Below, one piece after another: positions 1-12,700 of a stretch of 64,000 bases of DNA. This DNA comes from Sipunculus nudus (Eukaryota; Annelida; Sipuncula; Golfingiida; Sipunculidae), in contig CM049312.1 in the NCBI GenBank assembly GCA_026874595.1, positions 67,918,929 to 67,982,928 on the forward strand, read 5' to 3'. Numbering within the stretch: position 1 is the stretch's first letter; every line of letters starts with the position of its first letter. The notes beneath the pieces are model-generated. The model made no database searches. It worked only from the letters and a program-made list of their open reading frames with translations, and was not told the origin of the DNA. The translations under genes and the position numbers were made by a program.

Positions 1-197
1 TAGTCTACTATCAATATTTAAAATGAACATTTCTCCTGACACTAAGACCTAATTTTATTGATAAGTGGACACAATTATTTCCCTAAAGCCAACTTCATTG
101 AAAAATGTGCAAAAGGGTATTCAGAAAATTACAAATTTACCCTGGCCTTTCAAAACAAAAGACAACGAATTCAAAGGCTAGAATATATTGATAATCC

Positions 198-709
198 TTT
201 ATTACATACATACACATTTACTGTAAGTCATAAATGCATATTCTTTAACAATTAGGGTCTTTTAGTCACCCTCAACAAGATTCTTTCAAACCTAATGAAC
301 AGTCCTCTTCTGTTTCTTCACTTTGTTTCACTATCCTGAGGATTAATTTATTGATGTACAATCATTTGTGTATACAGGTAATGGTGTTCTGCCACTCTAG
401 TAAGATACTTCCTAGCAAAAATTCCCACCTTGTACGATGAAAAACATGCACAGACAACTTGTAATTGGAGACCAATTTTACTGTATATATTAGATTTATC
501 TGACTAATAATCTGACAGTTTCAAATTTGCACAAATGAGAAGGTTAAGTGCTTAAAGACCTCTCATTAAAGAAAATTTCTTCTCATTTGTTTTCCAAAAT
601 GAAGCAATATACATATTAAACTGCAGAGGTATCCGTATTTACCCCAAGTGTTTGATGTTTTATGAACTGTCACATGATCAATTTAACATTAAAATAAAAT
701 GTGTTTATT
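198..709 (-). terminator. PES1 3' UTR and candidate poly(A) signals
   Basis: AATAAA on the minus strand occurs at 709-704 (overlapping the stop codon), 352-347 and 203-198. Any could be the working signal. The span contains no other coding region. Confidence 0.35.
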
Positions 710-785
710 CTGCTGCTTTCCTTTTCTTTTTGAGCTTCTTCTGTTCCTGGTCATAAGCTACTCTCTTCTCCTTCAGTTTCCTCAC
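705..785 (-). CDS. PES1: PES1 exon 16 and stop codon (residues 558-583)
   Basis: The last exon encodes [15 protein letters not shown] followed by [11 protein letters not shown] and TAA at 707-705. The stop codon lies inside an AATAAA hexamer (709-704), so the coding sequence and a possible poly(A) signal overlap. Confidence 0.94.
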   Translation of the reverse strand: MRKLKEKRVAYDQEQKKLKKKRKAAE

Positions 786-3700
786 CTGAAATTAATAGAA
801 GAGTATATATATATGATTAGGGTGGGCAGATTTATATTTTTTTTACCCTGAAAATAGCTTAATCTATCATTATTTCTCATGTACTGGCATAGAAATGACA
901 AAAAAGGTATGATTATGTTATGGTTATGATTCGCACCACAGAATTTTGTACTCGTTGAAGTTTTACAAGCAAGTAGTCCAGAGCGTTGCAGAGAAGGGAA
1001 TTAGCATAATCGATGTGAGAAAGCACTAAACCATGTATAAAAGTTTTTTGTAGATTCAGTAGAAAGATAATGTCTACTTTTCCCAATCGTTCTGACACTA
1101 GTGACAAAACGCAATATGAACAAGTGGCCATGACGCTCAGCTGAATTCATGGAATGTTGAACAATGAGCAAAATGACTGCCAGAGTGCAAACAAATCGTG
1201 AATTTTGAAATGGGTTTCAGTGGGCTTTTGGACAGATGACAACTTCATTTGAAGGTCTCATGAATAGAAAAAAAAATACAGAGAGTGCCACCAGTCTGCA
1301 GGAACTGATGAAACACTCCATGATCAACTTATATCCAAAGAATCATGGCTATCAAGGCATTAGTTATTCAGATACTGGAGCTTTTGTTTGTATCAAATTT
1401 TTAATTATTCTTGGGAGTATTTATGAGCCCTATAGCTCGGAGAATATGGGTAACAGAAACCTTATTTCAGGTTTCCAAGGAGATTTTTCATTAGTCTCCC
1501 TGGATGTCAATTAAGAAGGTTCTAGGTACAGCAGTTACAGTTTGTGGCATGTTAACAGATGACCACTTCATTTGAAGGTCTCATAAATAGAGAAAAAATG
1601 CCTAAAAAATTGAAAAAAATACAGGTGGCGCCACCAGTTTGCAGGAACTGATGGAACACTCCATGATCAATATGCCTGCAAAGAATCATGGAGATCAATG
1701 CATTGGTTATTCAGATAATGGAGTTTGTATCAAATTTTTAATTATTCTGAGGGGTACTTACTACGTAGGATATGGGTTACAGAGACCTAATTTCATGTTT
1801 TCACAGAGACTTTTCATGAACCTCCCTTGATGTCAAGTTAGAAGAATCAAGGTCCAGCGGTTACGATTTGTGCCCTGTTAACAGATGACAGTTTCATTGA
1901 GGTCTGAATGAAAGAGAAAAAAATTTGTAAAAATTCGAAAAAATACAGGTGGCACCACCAGTCTGCAGGAAATGATGAAACATCCCATGATCAATTTCCA
2001 TGCAAAGAATCATGGTCATCAATGCAGTGGTTATTCAGATACTTGAGCTTTTGTATCAAATTTTGCATTATTCTGGGGGGTAATTCGGAGCCCCATAGCT
2101 CCATGGGTACGGGTAACAGAGACCTAATTTCAGGTTTTTCAAGGAGATTTTTCATGGACCTCCCTGGATATTAAGTAAGAAGATTCCAGGTCCAGTGGTT
2201 ACGATTTGTGCCCTGTTAACAGATTACAGTTTCATTGAGGTTTGAAAAAAAAAGAGAAAAAAATTTGAAAAAATACAGGTGGCGCCACCAGTCTACAGAG
2301 ACCTAATTTTCAGTTTCCAAGAAGACTTTTCATTGGCCTCTCTGCGTGTCAAGAAAGAAGATTCTAGGTCCAGCCGTTATGATTTGTGCCCTGTTAACAG
2401 ATGTCCACATTTTTAAAGGTCTCAAAAATAGAGAAAAAAATTGGTAAAAAATCGAAAAAATACAGGTGGTGCCACCAGTCTGCAGGAACTGATGGAACAT
2501 CTCATACACAATATCTATGCCAAAAATCATTCCCATCAGTGATGTAGTTAATGAGATATTGAAGTTTTTGTATGAAATTTTTGACTATTCTGGGGGGTAC
2601 TTTGGGGCCCAATAGCTCGAAGGATATGGGTAACAGAGACCTAATTCCAGGTTTCCAAGGAGATTTTCCATGGACCTCTCTGGATGTAAAGTAAGAAGAT
2701 TCCAGGTCCAGCTGTTACGATTTGTGCCCTGTAAACGGACGGACGGACGACGGACAAAGAGTGATCGCTATAGCTCAGATGACTTACAGTCAGCTGAGCT
2801 AAAAACTATGGTTCATCCGATTGTCATCAGATGGCTTTGTTGAATGTGTATGGATTATTTTGGCAAATTATTGAATGATATTTTATCTGGCTGTAAATGC
2901 AGGAGGACTCATAAAAATAAGCAAAATATCAACAGATTGTCCCTACATGATCTGGGATGATTGGTGAAATCTGATTTTGGGGGGGGGAATAAATATTTAA
3001 CCAAATAATTTTTCGCTGAAATGGAATATCTGACGAAGTTAATACTGTATGATCCCTGACCTCCTTGGCCTTCTGTTTCCTGGAGTAGATGATGCGGTCG
3101 TAAAGTCGTTTCTTCTTTTTCGGGATCATCATTTCACCCAGCTTCCTCTCCTCGTCCATCTGTTTCTTCACCAGGCGGGATTTGTCTACTTGTTCCACCT
3201 GACCAGCCTTGACCTCCATGTTCAGCTGAGAAATTTAATAAAAAAACATTTATATTTGACAATTTTCCCTTTAAATGATTGCTGAATATGATAATGATGC
3301 CAGATCATTAAAAAATTCCAGACTTTGTAAAAACAAGGATGTGAGCTTGTGTTAATAATTATTCACTATAATTGTATTAACCTAAAACAAGAAGGGCCGG
3401 CTACCCCTTCAAATATATAATGTTACTTTTTATTTTTGTCATTAAAGCTAACTTTTATATGGGGCAAAATTCCAGTTTAAAGTATTTATACAACACCACA
3501 CATATCTGAGTTTCTCATGTTTCTCTCTTGGTGATCTATCATATACAAAAGGTGGAGAGATATCGGAACCTGATTGGATGTCAATTTATCACACCTGATT
3601 AGTTCTCCACTGCGCATGCGCACAAATTGTCATCGGGGCTCAACATCTGATAATCAGTCTTTTCGTTTGCGCCAGCTAAAGAGCAGCACGTGGCAAAAAA

Positions 3701-6700
3701 AGCTTAATTTTTCTGCCACCTCCCATCCTCCACTCTCTGACAAATTGTGGTTGTATGCTAGTTAACTTCGATTCTTTTTGTTGTAAAATTAGACCTGCAA
3801 TGATTCTTTCTTTTGTGCTCCATTTTGCACATCATTTGGATACACACTGCTTGATTTCTATACCTTTTTGTTATTATGATTGGATGATCTATTTTGGTTC
3901 CCCCAGCACTATGTCATGTGTTTATTATTATAACTGTATCTCTTGATGTTTAAGTTTACCTTGCAGTTACCTTGAGAAACTTCAATGCTTTATAATAACT
4001 GACTAGTGCATATTAATATCCTCACCCAGGCATTCTTGGACTTTATTCTTATGCCTGGAATGACTGACATTTAATTTGGGCACTGCCACTGGTTTGTTGG
4101 GTCATTGTAATAAATGACATATGTGACAGACCTTGCTTTCCATCTTTGTCTGATCAAATGCTTGTGTGTGATTGTATGAAAAAAAATATATCAAGCACCA
4201 TTCTAGCCCATGTCCCTTTTTATCTACTGACTATGTGATGGATTACTCACTGACACTGTAGGCTGGAAGTTAAAAGGCATAACAGATACGTGAACAGGTA
4301 AAGCCAGATTTTGTGGCCTGAGCAGCTAAACAAATGACCTTTTTTCTGATTCTTTGGAAGTAAGATGTCTTAAACTCTGAAAATTATGTGATATTTCCAA
4401 ATCTAACAATTACAGGTATATGAGCTACGTATAATTGGTGTTTTACTCATCAAGTCACCTTTCGTTTCTTAGATTTGGGAGTGTCCTCTGTTTCACTCTC
4501 AACATCATCATCTTCTTCATCTCTGTCATCCTCCTCCTCCTCCTCTCCATCACTCTCTTCCTCATCTCTCTCCTCTGCATCCTCTTCCACATCTTCATCT
4601 TCTCCATCTTCCTCCTGCTCTTCCTCAGCTTCTGTAGAGATGCACATAATCATATCTTTTGATTGTAAATGTATACCTGACATTTTAAAAATTGTTTCAG
4701 ATCAGGAGTATTAGAAACAATAAATGCTTTAGTAAGAAGATAAGTCAGTTTTTCCAAGAGTGCATATTGCATAAAAATAATTTTACAAGTGTAATGGCCA
4801 GTAAAGATAATGAGATTCAGTTTAAAGAGACCTAAACACTTACAAGGCATGTTAAATAAATAAAAAAAATAGAGTCTTCACTTTGAAATAAATTGGTACC
4901 AGCCAAAAAATTGCCCTGAAACTGTTTGCTTACTCCTGCACACAAGTGTTAAAAATAGTGGACTGGGCGTGATCACATGCATCAACATACACACAGCACG
5001 TGGGGCTGTGCACACTGCTGAGCCACAACACCCGTTAATCATAAGATGCCATTACTGCATTGACCCCAAAAATGTAATACATATTCCGGCTGGCTGCAAC
5101 ATTGCATGACTGAGGCTTGGAACCCAAAACATGACCTGTGCAATGAGTGTCATTTTTGCTAAGGCCCCTGGGCCTATTTTAAAATCTGCTGCAATAGGAG
5201 TTCTACAATAAATTTACATTCCACTCATAGACCATAATGTCCATCCAGCAGAGATATATGAGAGGATATGAAGGTCCAAGTATTGAGAGTTTTGACCTCT
5301 CTTTGTTTGGGATCTGCCGTGCACGCAAAAAAAAGAACCTCCAGTCACGCAGCCTTGTTACTGAAAACAGAGACACGAGGACTGTGTTTACTAACATGCA
5401 CAGGTATTTAACAAGGTGTTAAACAGCACAAACACTGCTTACTGGGATGGTTTTGCCTGGAAACTTTTGTAAAAAGCAAAGTTTAACTGAGAGTGTGAAA
5501 GAATAGGTGTATTATTGCTCCTGATACGATCATTTAAGCAATAATAATTGATGTAGTGGCTGTGGAGGTTGGATCATGGATTTACATGGATTTAGCTGCA
5601 GGAACAACTGGTGCTCAATTTAACTTGAAAACTCCTGCTGCAACAACTGTTGCTGCTAACATTATGATATTGACTTGATGTTACAAATATAATGTCTGTT
5701 CAGAGATCTTGCCTTTGAAGATAGTAGCCACTTCCTCAATGGAGCCAAAAATACAGTTCAGAAATGGTAAAATAAAAAAATAACAGTAGTCATTTTATTA
5801 GTACATTTTTCACTCTATCGGAAGGACATGGAGCAAGGAATCAAATGACTGTAATATCTGATTTATCAATGTAGTTCTTTTAATATCCTTCATACACCAT
5901 AGTTAGTACCGTACCATTATCATCTGTCAGCAGTTTCTGTCTCTCTGGGGGAACATAGTCATCATCAGCCTCTGTAACGAACGGGGAGAGATGTGGAGGT
6001 AAATCAGCCCCTGGGAAGTAGTCCTTAACGGGAAGAAGCTTCCTGGCATTGATACAGTCAAACACCCACTGTGGCTGTATGTAATACCTGGTGAATATAA
6101 ATACTGTATGTAATACCTGGTGAATATAAATACTGTATGTAATACCTGGTTAATATAAATACTGTATGTAATACCTAGTGATAATAAAAATTGTATGTAA
6201 TGTCTGGTGAAAATAAATACTGTATGTCATACCTGATGAATATAAATACTGTGTAATACCTGGTGAATATAAATACTGTATGTAATACCTAGTCAATATA
6301 AATACTGTGTGTAATACCTGGTGAATATAAATACTGTATGTAATACCTAGTCAATATAAATACTGTAATACCTGGTGAATATAAATACTGTATGTAATAC
6401 CTAGTCAATATAAATACTGTGTGTAATACCTGGTGAATATAAATACTGTATGTAATACCTGGTGAATATAAATTCTGTATGTAATACCTTGTGAATATAA
6501 ATACTGTATGTAATACCTGGTGAACATAAATACTGTATGTAATACCTGGTCAATGTAATTACTTTATATCATACCTGGTCAATATAATTACTTTATATCA
6601 TACCTGGTCAGTATATATACTGTATGTCATATCTGGTCAATATGAATATTGGTTGTAATACCAGGCCAATACTAGATATTGTTTAGAATATGTTATATTA

Positions 6701-9700
6701 ATTTTGGAAAATTTCAAATCTAACAGGTCTTGACCTTTGTTAGGACATGGGAGTTTTAGAATGGCCATCAAAGTATGAAATTTGCATTGACTACTGACAG
6801 GTTCATGCAATACAGATGTAGTGGTTTCAATTAGTAACTGGTTATACTTCAGTCAATATTTTACATAACTGCTCTATGAACTGACCATTTTATTTTATGT
6901 TAAAATGTGTTTCTTCATAAGAACATCTAACACAATTTTTTTTACCAGAATGGTACTGAACAAGCTTATATTCATTTTTGCAAAATACCTGCTCACATAT
7001 GTATTTGTGATGGAGCCTCTATATTTCACAGAAATGTTGTCTTATCAACCTTTATATATATAACTAGAAGTGATATTTAATAACACACTGCATGTGTTAT
7101 TATGAAAACTAATCTGTCAATGGGGCCAAAACACTCTACACCTAAAGAAATATTCCATATGTGGACATATATTCTATAACTACCTGGTTCTTAACTAGTA
7201 TTCCATACCTTGAGAAGTATTTCATATTGGGATGAGTATTGCATGTTAAGATGGGTATTTCATACCTGTACAAATTATTACAATTACGTCTGTATCTGGA
7301 CAGGTACTTAATGCCAAACAGATTATTTCATCTTCAAAAATATAACTCCTTACTAGACAAGTATGATAAGTATTTCATACCTGGACAAGTATTGTGTGGA
7401 CATGTGTGTTTTGTCTACTATCTGATGTGTGATGCTCTCGTCTGTCTCTTCATATGTAGCTCCGACAGCCACCGTCTTGTGCCAGGACACCTGTCCACCT
7501 ACAGACCTAGATGAAAAAATCATATAAAGAAAGCATAATAAAATACCTCCATTGCAGGCATAGTTGACTGAAGTATGAATCTGGGAGATAAAGTGGGTTA
7601 AAAGTTTGTATTTTTGTTTTCAAAGATAAATTGTGGGGTTATTTATTTCATAGTTAAGTCAAATCCAAAAAAGGATTTTTTTTTCTGTTAAATCAATTCT
7701 AGGCAAGTATTTGTGAAGAAGCTTGGTGTTCAATGCATATACTCTGATAAAAAATATCTGGGAATACCTGTTATATGTAACGAGGACAGGTTTGCCATTC
7801 TTAAAATCTGTACTTTTAGTTAACATTGTTTCATAAACAGATTTTTAAATGAAATGAATTTCAGAAATGATAAAATGAATTTACAGTAAAACTTTACTGA
7901 CACCTAAAATAAGACAATCAAATGAAAAAATTGTAATGTATACAAACAAATTGTCAGATATATATACATTTTTTTACTGAATTCCATTACAGCTCGTAGT
8001 AAGTAGGGTAATGGAGTCAAGAAGGGCAGCCTAATGTGGAAGTTATTCTGTTTATTTAAAAAATATATATATATAGTAATTCTGTCATACAATCAAGGCA
8101 TTCACAGTAATTTTGTCATCCATTTTAATGACTCTCAAATGTCTAAGACTCACTCTAAACATAAATGTCAACCATTTCCATCCTCTAAAACTAAAATTTA
8201 CCTTATACATACCTTATGATAAATGTGAGGGCTTCTCTTGGTACTTCCCTGTTTAAGAAGAACTTTAATCCCTTGAAGAGAGACTGTAGTTTCTCGATCT
8301 GCTCCTGTTCTAACCTGGCTTTTTCTATGTGATCTGGGTCATCAGGCTGTACAGAAAACATAAATTCAACCTTGATTAAAGGTTATGAAAGATCACAGAA
8401 AACTAAAGATGTTGATTTGTGAATATATTATAAATTCCTTGTGGCATATATGAAAACACTAGTGACCTGTTGCTATTAAATGGTTTATGAACATAAGGTT
8501 TCTAAAAAAAGTGTCATGTTTTCTTGAAGGAAAACACGATTACCTATGAATTATCATTTCAGTCAGCATTTTTGTGACTTTTTAAACTGTTTTGGTGACA
8601 TTCCCCTAAATACATCATCACAAAATTTGAATCAGCATCAACTTAGAAAAAAATTTTTTTTTATAAACTTCGCTTATATCACTGGCTATGTTCATCCATA
8701 TTTGTTCCTTGTCTTACTGAAAAGTATGATTATTCCTTCCTGAAATGTCTGGTCTTAATTTGATCAAGAACCAACTTAGTCAACAGTTGATCCAGACTGA
8801 ACCTTTCTCACCTCTTTTGGGCTCTTTTTATTATCTCATAACCACAATTAGCATCTCACAAAATCAAGCAATCCTTTGGTAAACTGAGTTGACCAATGCA
8901 GTGGGGAGAGAGGGCTCACCAGGTTAGCAGCAAAGATAAAATCATAGGGCAATAAGATGTTACAATACTTTTTTCCACACCTTACAGGATCGAACTTTAT
9001 GTTATTGTTAATCCTTTTTTTATTTCAGGTCTCCAGCATTTAATTGTGTAATAAAGATACCAGATAAAATTAAACATTTGGAGGTTTTAGAGTGGATTGA
9101 ATTGAGGACTTCAGCTCAAATATTCAATGCCTTTAACAATCTTGGCTAGATATCTTTCTCTAGTATTTCCCATCTTGTATATCTTGTATTTTACACCCAC
9201 TCACTCATCAACAAAACAATTGATTAAATGTCTTAGCCACTTTCTGTGCTAGCCCTGGACATTCAATATTCTACTTCAGTTGAATCACCATGTGGTTCAG
9301 ATATGGTTTCATGATGTATAGTTCTAATACAAACAGTCATCTTACTTACATTACCAGCAGGGAAGTCATCCATCTGGTTCTCATCCTCTCCAGGGTCCTG
9401 TACCACGGACTGCAGAGTCTGAGTCAAAGCTGCCAGCTTCTGTAACAACAAGGATAAACTGTGGTTGATAACTTGAGTAACATTATGGTTTATATTTGGT
9501 GTCTATATAAATGTCCAGTGATATTTGTGTCTTAGTAAAGTTTTCTCATTTTGCTCTACCATGAAATGCAACAATATCTATATTATAGCTCATGGTGGTG
9601 GCAAGAATCAGTTGTCACACAACTCCTCTGGGGCCATGACTGGTGAATGCTCAATTTTGGTCTTACAATTTAAGGTATGATGCCAAGTGTGTCCTAAGGG

Positions 9701-12700
9701 GGCATTTTCCTTATTTTCCCATAAATCCTGTGAAACTGTTATTATTTTCCAAGGGGCTACTGCAGCGTGATCTATGCCCCTGTATCTAGAGGGTGAACAA
9801 GCAGGGCCATATATTGTATTTAGAATTAAACTAAAAGGCAATAATTAGTTTCTATAAATGACAAAGTCTGCCCATGGTAGTTAAACTTTTAAAAGTTGCT
9901 TATGTTTTTTTTCTATTCATTTTTTTCATATGATCATATTGTCACAAAAATCCTGCCATGATATGATGTGGTCATATATTATTCTTTGAGAGAAAAAGGA
10001 ATTAAGATATTTGGGAAAGATAACTAGTCTGAATAACTTAATACTTTTTTTAATATATTTTTCTTGCCCATAGGACCTGGGTAACTTTTCACCAGGCCAT
10101 ACCTCCTCAACAGCATCCTTGCTCTCACTCGCATCTTTATTTTCATCAAGACTTGGTCCAAGACTCAGCTGAAATAAAGATATAGAAATATCTGAACAAT
10201 AAATATATTAATTTGTATAGGTTGCAATTTTCTGTATCAGTTTTTATCAGAGCTATTTATAAAATCATTGATTCATGTCAGAGCCTTCATTTTTTTAACT
10301 GATTCTTGTAGAGCCATTGACCGATTGATGTTGGAGCCTTCATTTTTTTACCGATTCTTGTTTAAGCCATTGATACATGTATTGGGTTACTTTCATTGCT
10401 CTGTACAAAAATATGTTGCCCCAACTCCTTTGGTGATTTACAGGGAAAAATGTTTTATCAAGAGACCTCACATATTCTGGTTATTAATTCACTTACCTGA
10501 GGAGGGTAATGAAGACCAAGAGAGTGATATAACCTGAAGTTGACAAAACCCAGCATGGTTGTGTAGAAGTTCACAAAGGTCGCCATGATTTTGAAGTCCA
10601 CCTCGGAGGGATTCTGAAAAATGTGTCCAGACATCCAATTGAAAGCAACTTCCTTTCAAAAGACTTTATACTCCTTGAATTTATCCTAATTTTGCTACTC
10701 TGAATTAAATTGAAATTTAAAACAACAGCTGTGACATTTACAAGGCCTTTTCAGGGTCTTTCCTATTCTCCCAGCAGTCTGTTAACATAAACTTGAGACT
10801 GCTTTCAATTAGCCATTTTGCTGTTACACAAAGTTTTTAAAATGCATCAACTGTACCACTGATTCTGGACTTTAATGAAAAGTTAATCCAGTGTGGGTGG
10901 TTTTTGTGATGCGGGTAGGAGTTTCAAACAGTCATAAGTTTTCTGATATATCCAGAAACTTGCAGCCCATGCTAAACCCAGTCTGACTAATGTGTGTGAT
11001 GATATCCTCCCAGTGCAGATAAATCAGTTTGCTTTGTTGCCTCCACCAGGAGGTTATACATTCATGCCCATCTGAGTGTATGTGTTAGTGTGTGTGATTG
11101 TTCACAACATAACTCATGCAATCATGAACACAATCTCATAAATTTTTCAGAGCATTTTGGGAATAGGCCAAGGAAGTACCAATTAGATTTTGGTGTCAAT
11201 CAAGCATCTTGTCTGCATTATGGAGTATCAAGGATATTCAAAAATGTACACTCACTTATGCACAAATGAACCTGGGAATATGGGCAAAAAAGAAGTGAAT
11301 GCACAGAAGGTCTAACCTAATCAGTGTGGCCTGGACACATGTTCAGGTCATGCTGCATCACTCAGAAACTTTAAGTGGTGGTGTCCAGTGATTTCCCAGA
11401 GTGCTTTTCATACTTGTGCTCCCATGATGGAGGCATGTTTCATTTGGCATGCACATTTCAGGTTATTTTTGGTTCCACAAAAAAGTTATAGAAAAGAGTA
11501 CATTTTTGGCCTAATTTTCATATTATTAGCTAAAAAATGTTCAAGGATCAAGATAATTGGCAAAAGAGCAAGATCTGTGATCCGTTCAAAACCAGGAAAT
11601 TTATACCATGAAGGAAAGAAAACAGTCACAATCACAATGATTAATCAGCAAACTGTCACAAGGAATCTTTTTTCCAAGCTGTAACAAATTTCACAGATAC
11701 TAAAAATTGTGAATGCATCTGATAAATCACATCTGCACCACCACTATTTTTACGAAATGATATACTCCTTTAAGTCTTCTATATCAATATAAATTTTAAG
11801 GCCTGGAAAACAAAACAAAAAAATTTATGACTTTTCAGGGTTTCCAGAAAAAATCTCTCAATACTGATGATTTAAAAATTCCCTTATCTGCTTGTAACTC
11901 CCATGACTTTTTCCCTTTGTCTCTCTTTTAGTTTCTGTTCCTTTCTCCATTTTCTGTAGCTGGCATGTAACCAATACCTACCCTGTATCCCATTTGGTGC
12001 GGAACTACCCATGTAATAGTTTGACCTTGAACTTCTGCCTGGTAGTATAAGCCTTTTATGGATAAGAAAACCTGAAAAAAGAAGAAAACATATATTTAAC
12101 CTCTATGTAAATTGAGAACATCACATATATCATAAATGATCTGAAAGGTTTTATTTATTTGAACTGCATATCAACTGACACATTATTTGTGTTTTCTTAA
12201 TATGTACTTTCAGTTCTTTTTTCTTATACTGTCATTTTTGTGAAAAAAAAATCCAGTTACAAAAGATACTTATTGTATGAAACCACATTCAGACAAATTC
12301 ACAAGTTACTGCAACTAACCTTCCTGAGAGACTTGGATGATATAATGAAGTGCATGAACTCAACTGAAACAGAAGTATAATACTACAGAAATATATAACA
12401 TTACATAACAGTATATAATATATTGTTATTACGGCATAATATAATTATAATAAAATAATTACAATACAATCATAATATAATTTTCATATAATAATTATAT
12501 AATAAAATATACTATAATAAATTATATAAATATAATATTATAATAAAATTATGTAATTACAATGTAATATAATTGTAATATAATTTTACATTAATATAAA
12601 ATAATATATTTATCATATTATACAATTATAATATAATATAATACAACAGAGTATAATATAATATGATTATAACATAATTATAACATAAAAATAATATAAA

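Noticed and set aside
4475-4714. Serine-rich plus-strand open frame ([13 protein letters not shown]...)
   Set aside because: It is the complement of the acidic GAG/GAT tract of PES1 exon 14 and has no independent support.
6081-6680. CRISPR-like regular 29-bp repeats
   Set aside because: The units are contiguous with no spacers, and the host DNA is animal. It is a minisatellite.
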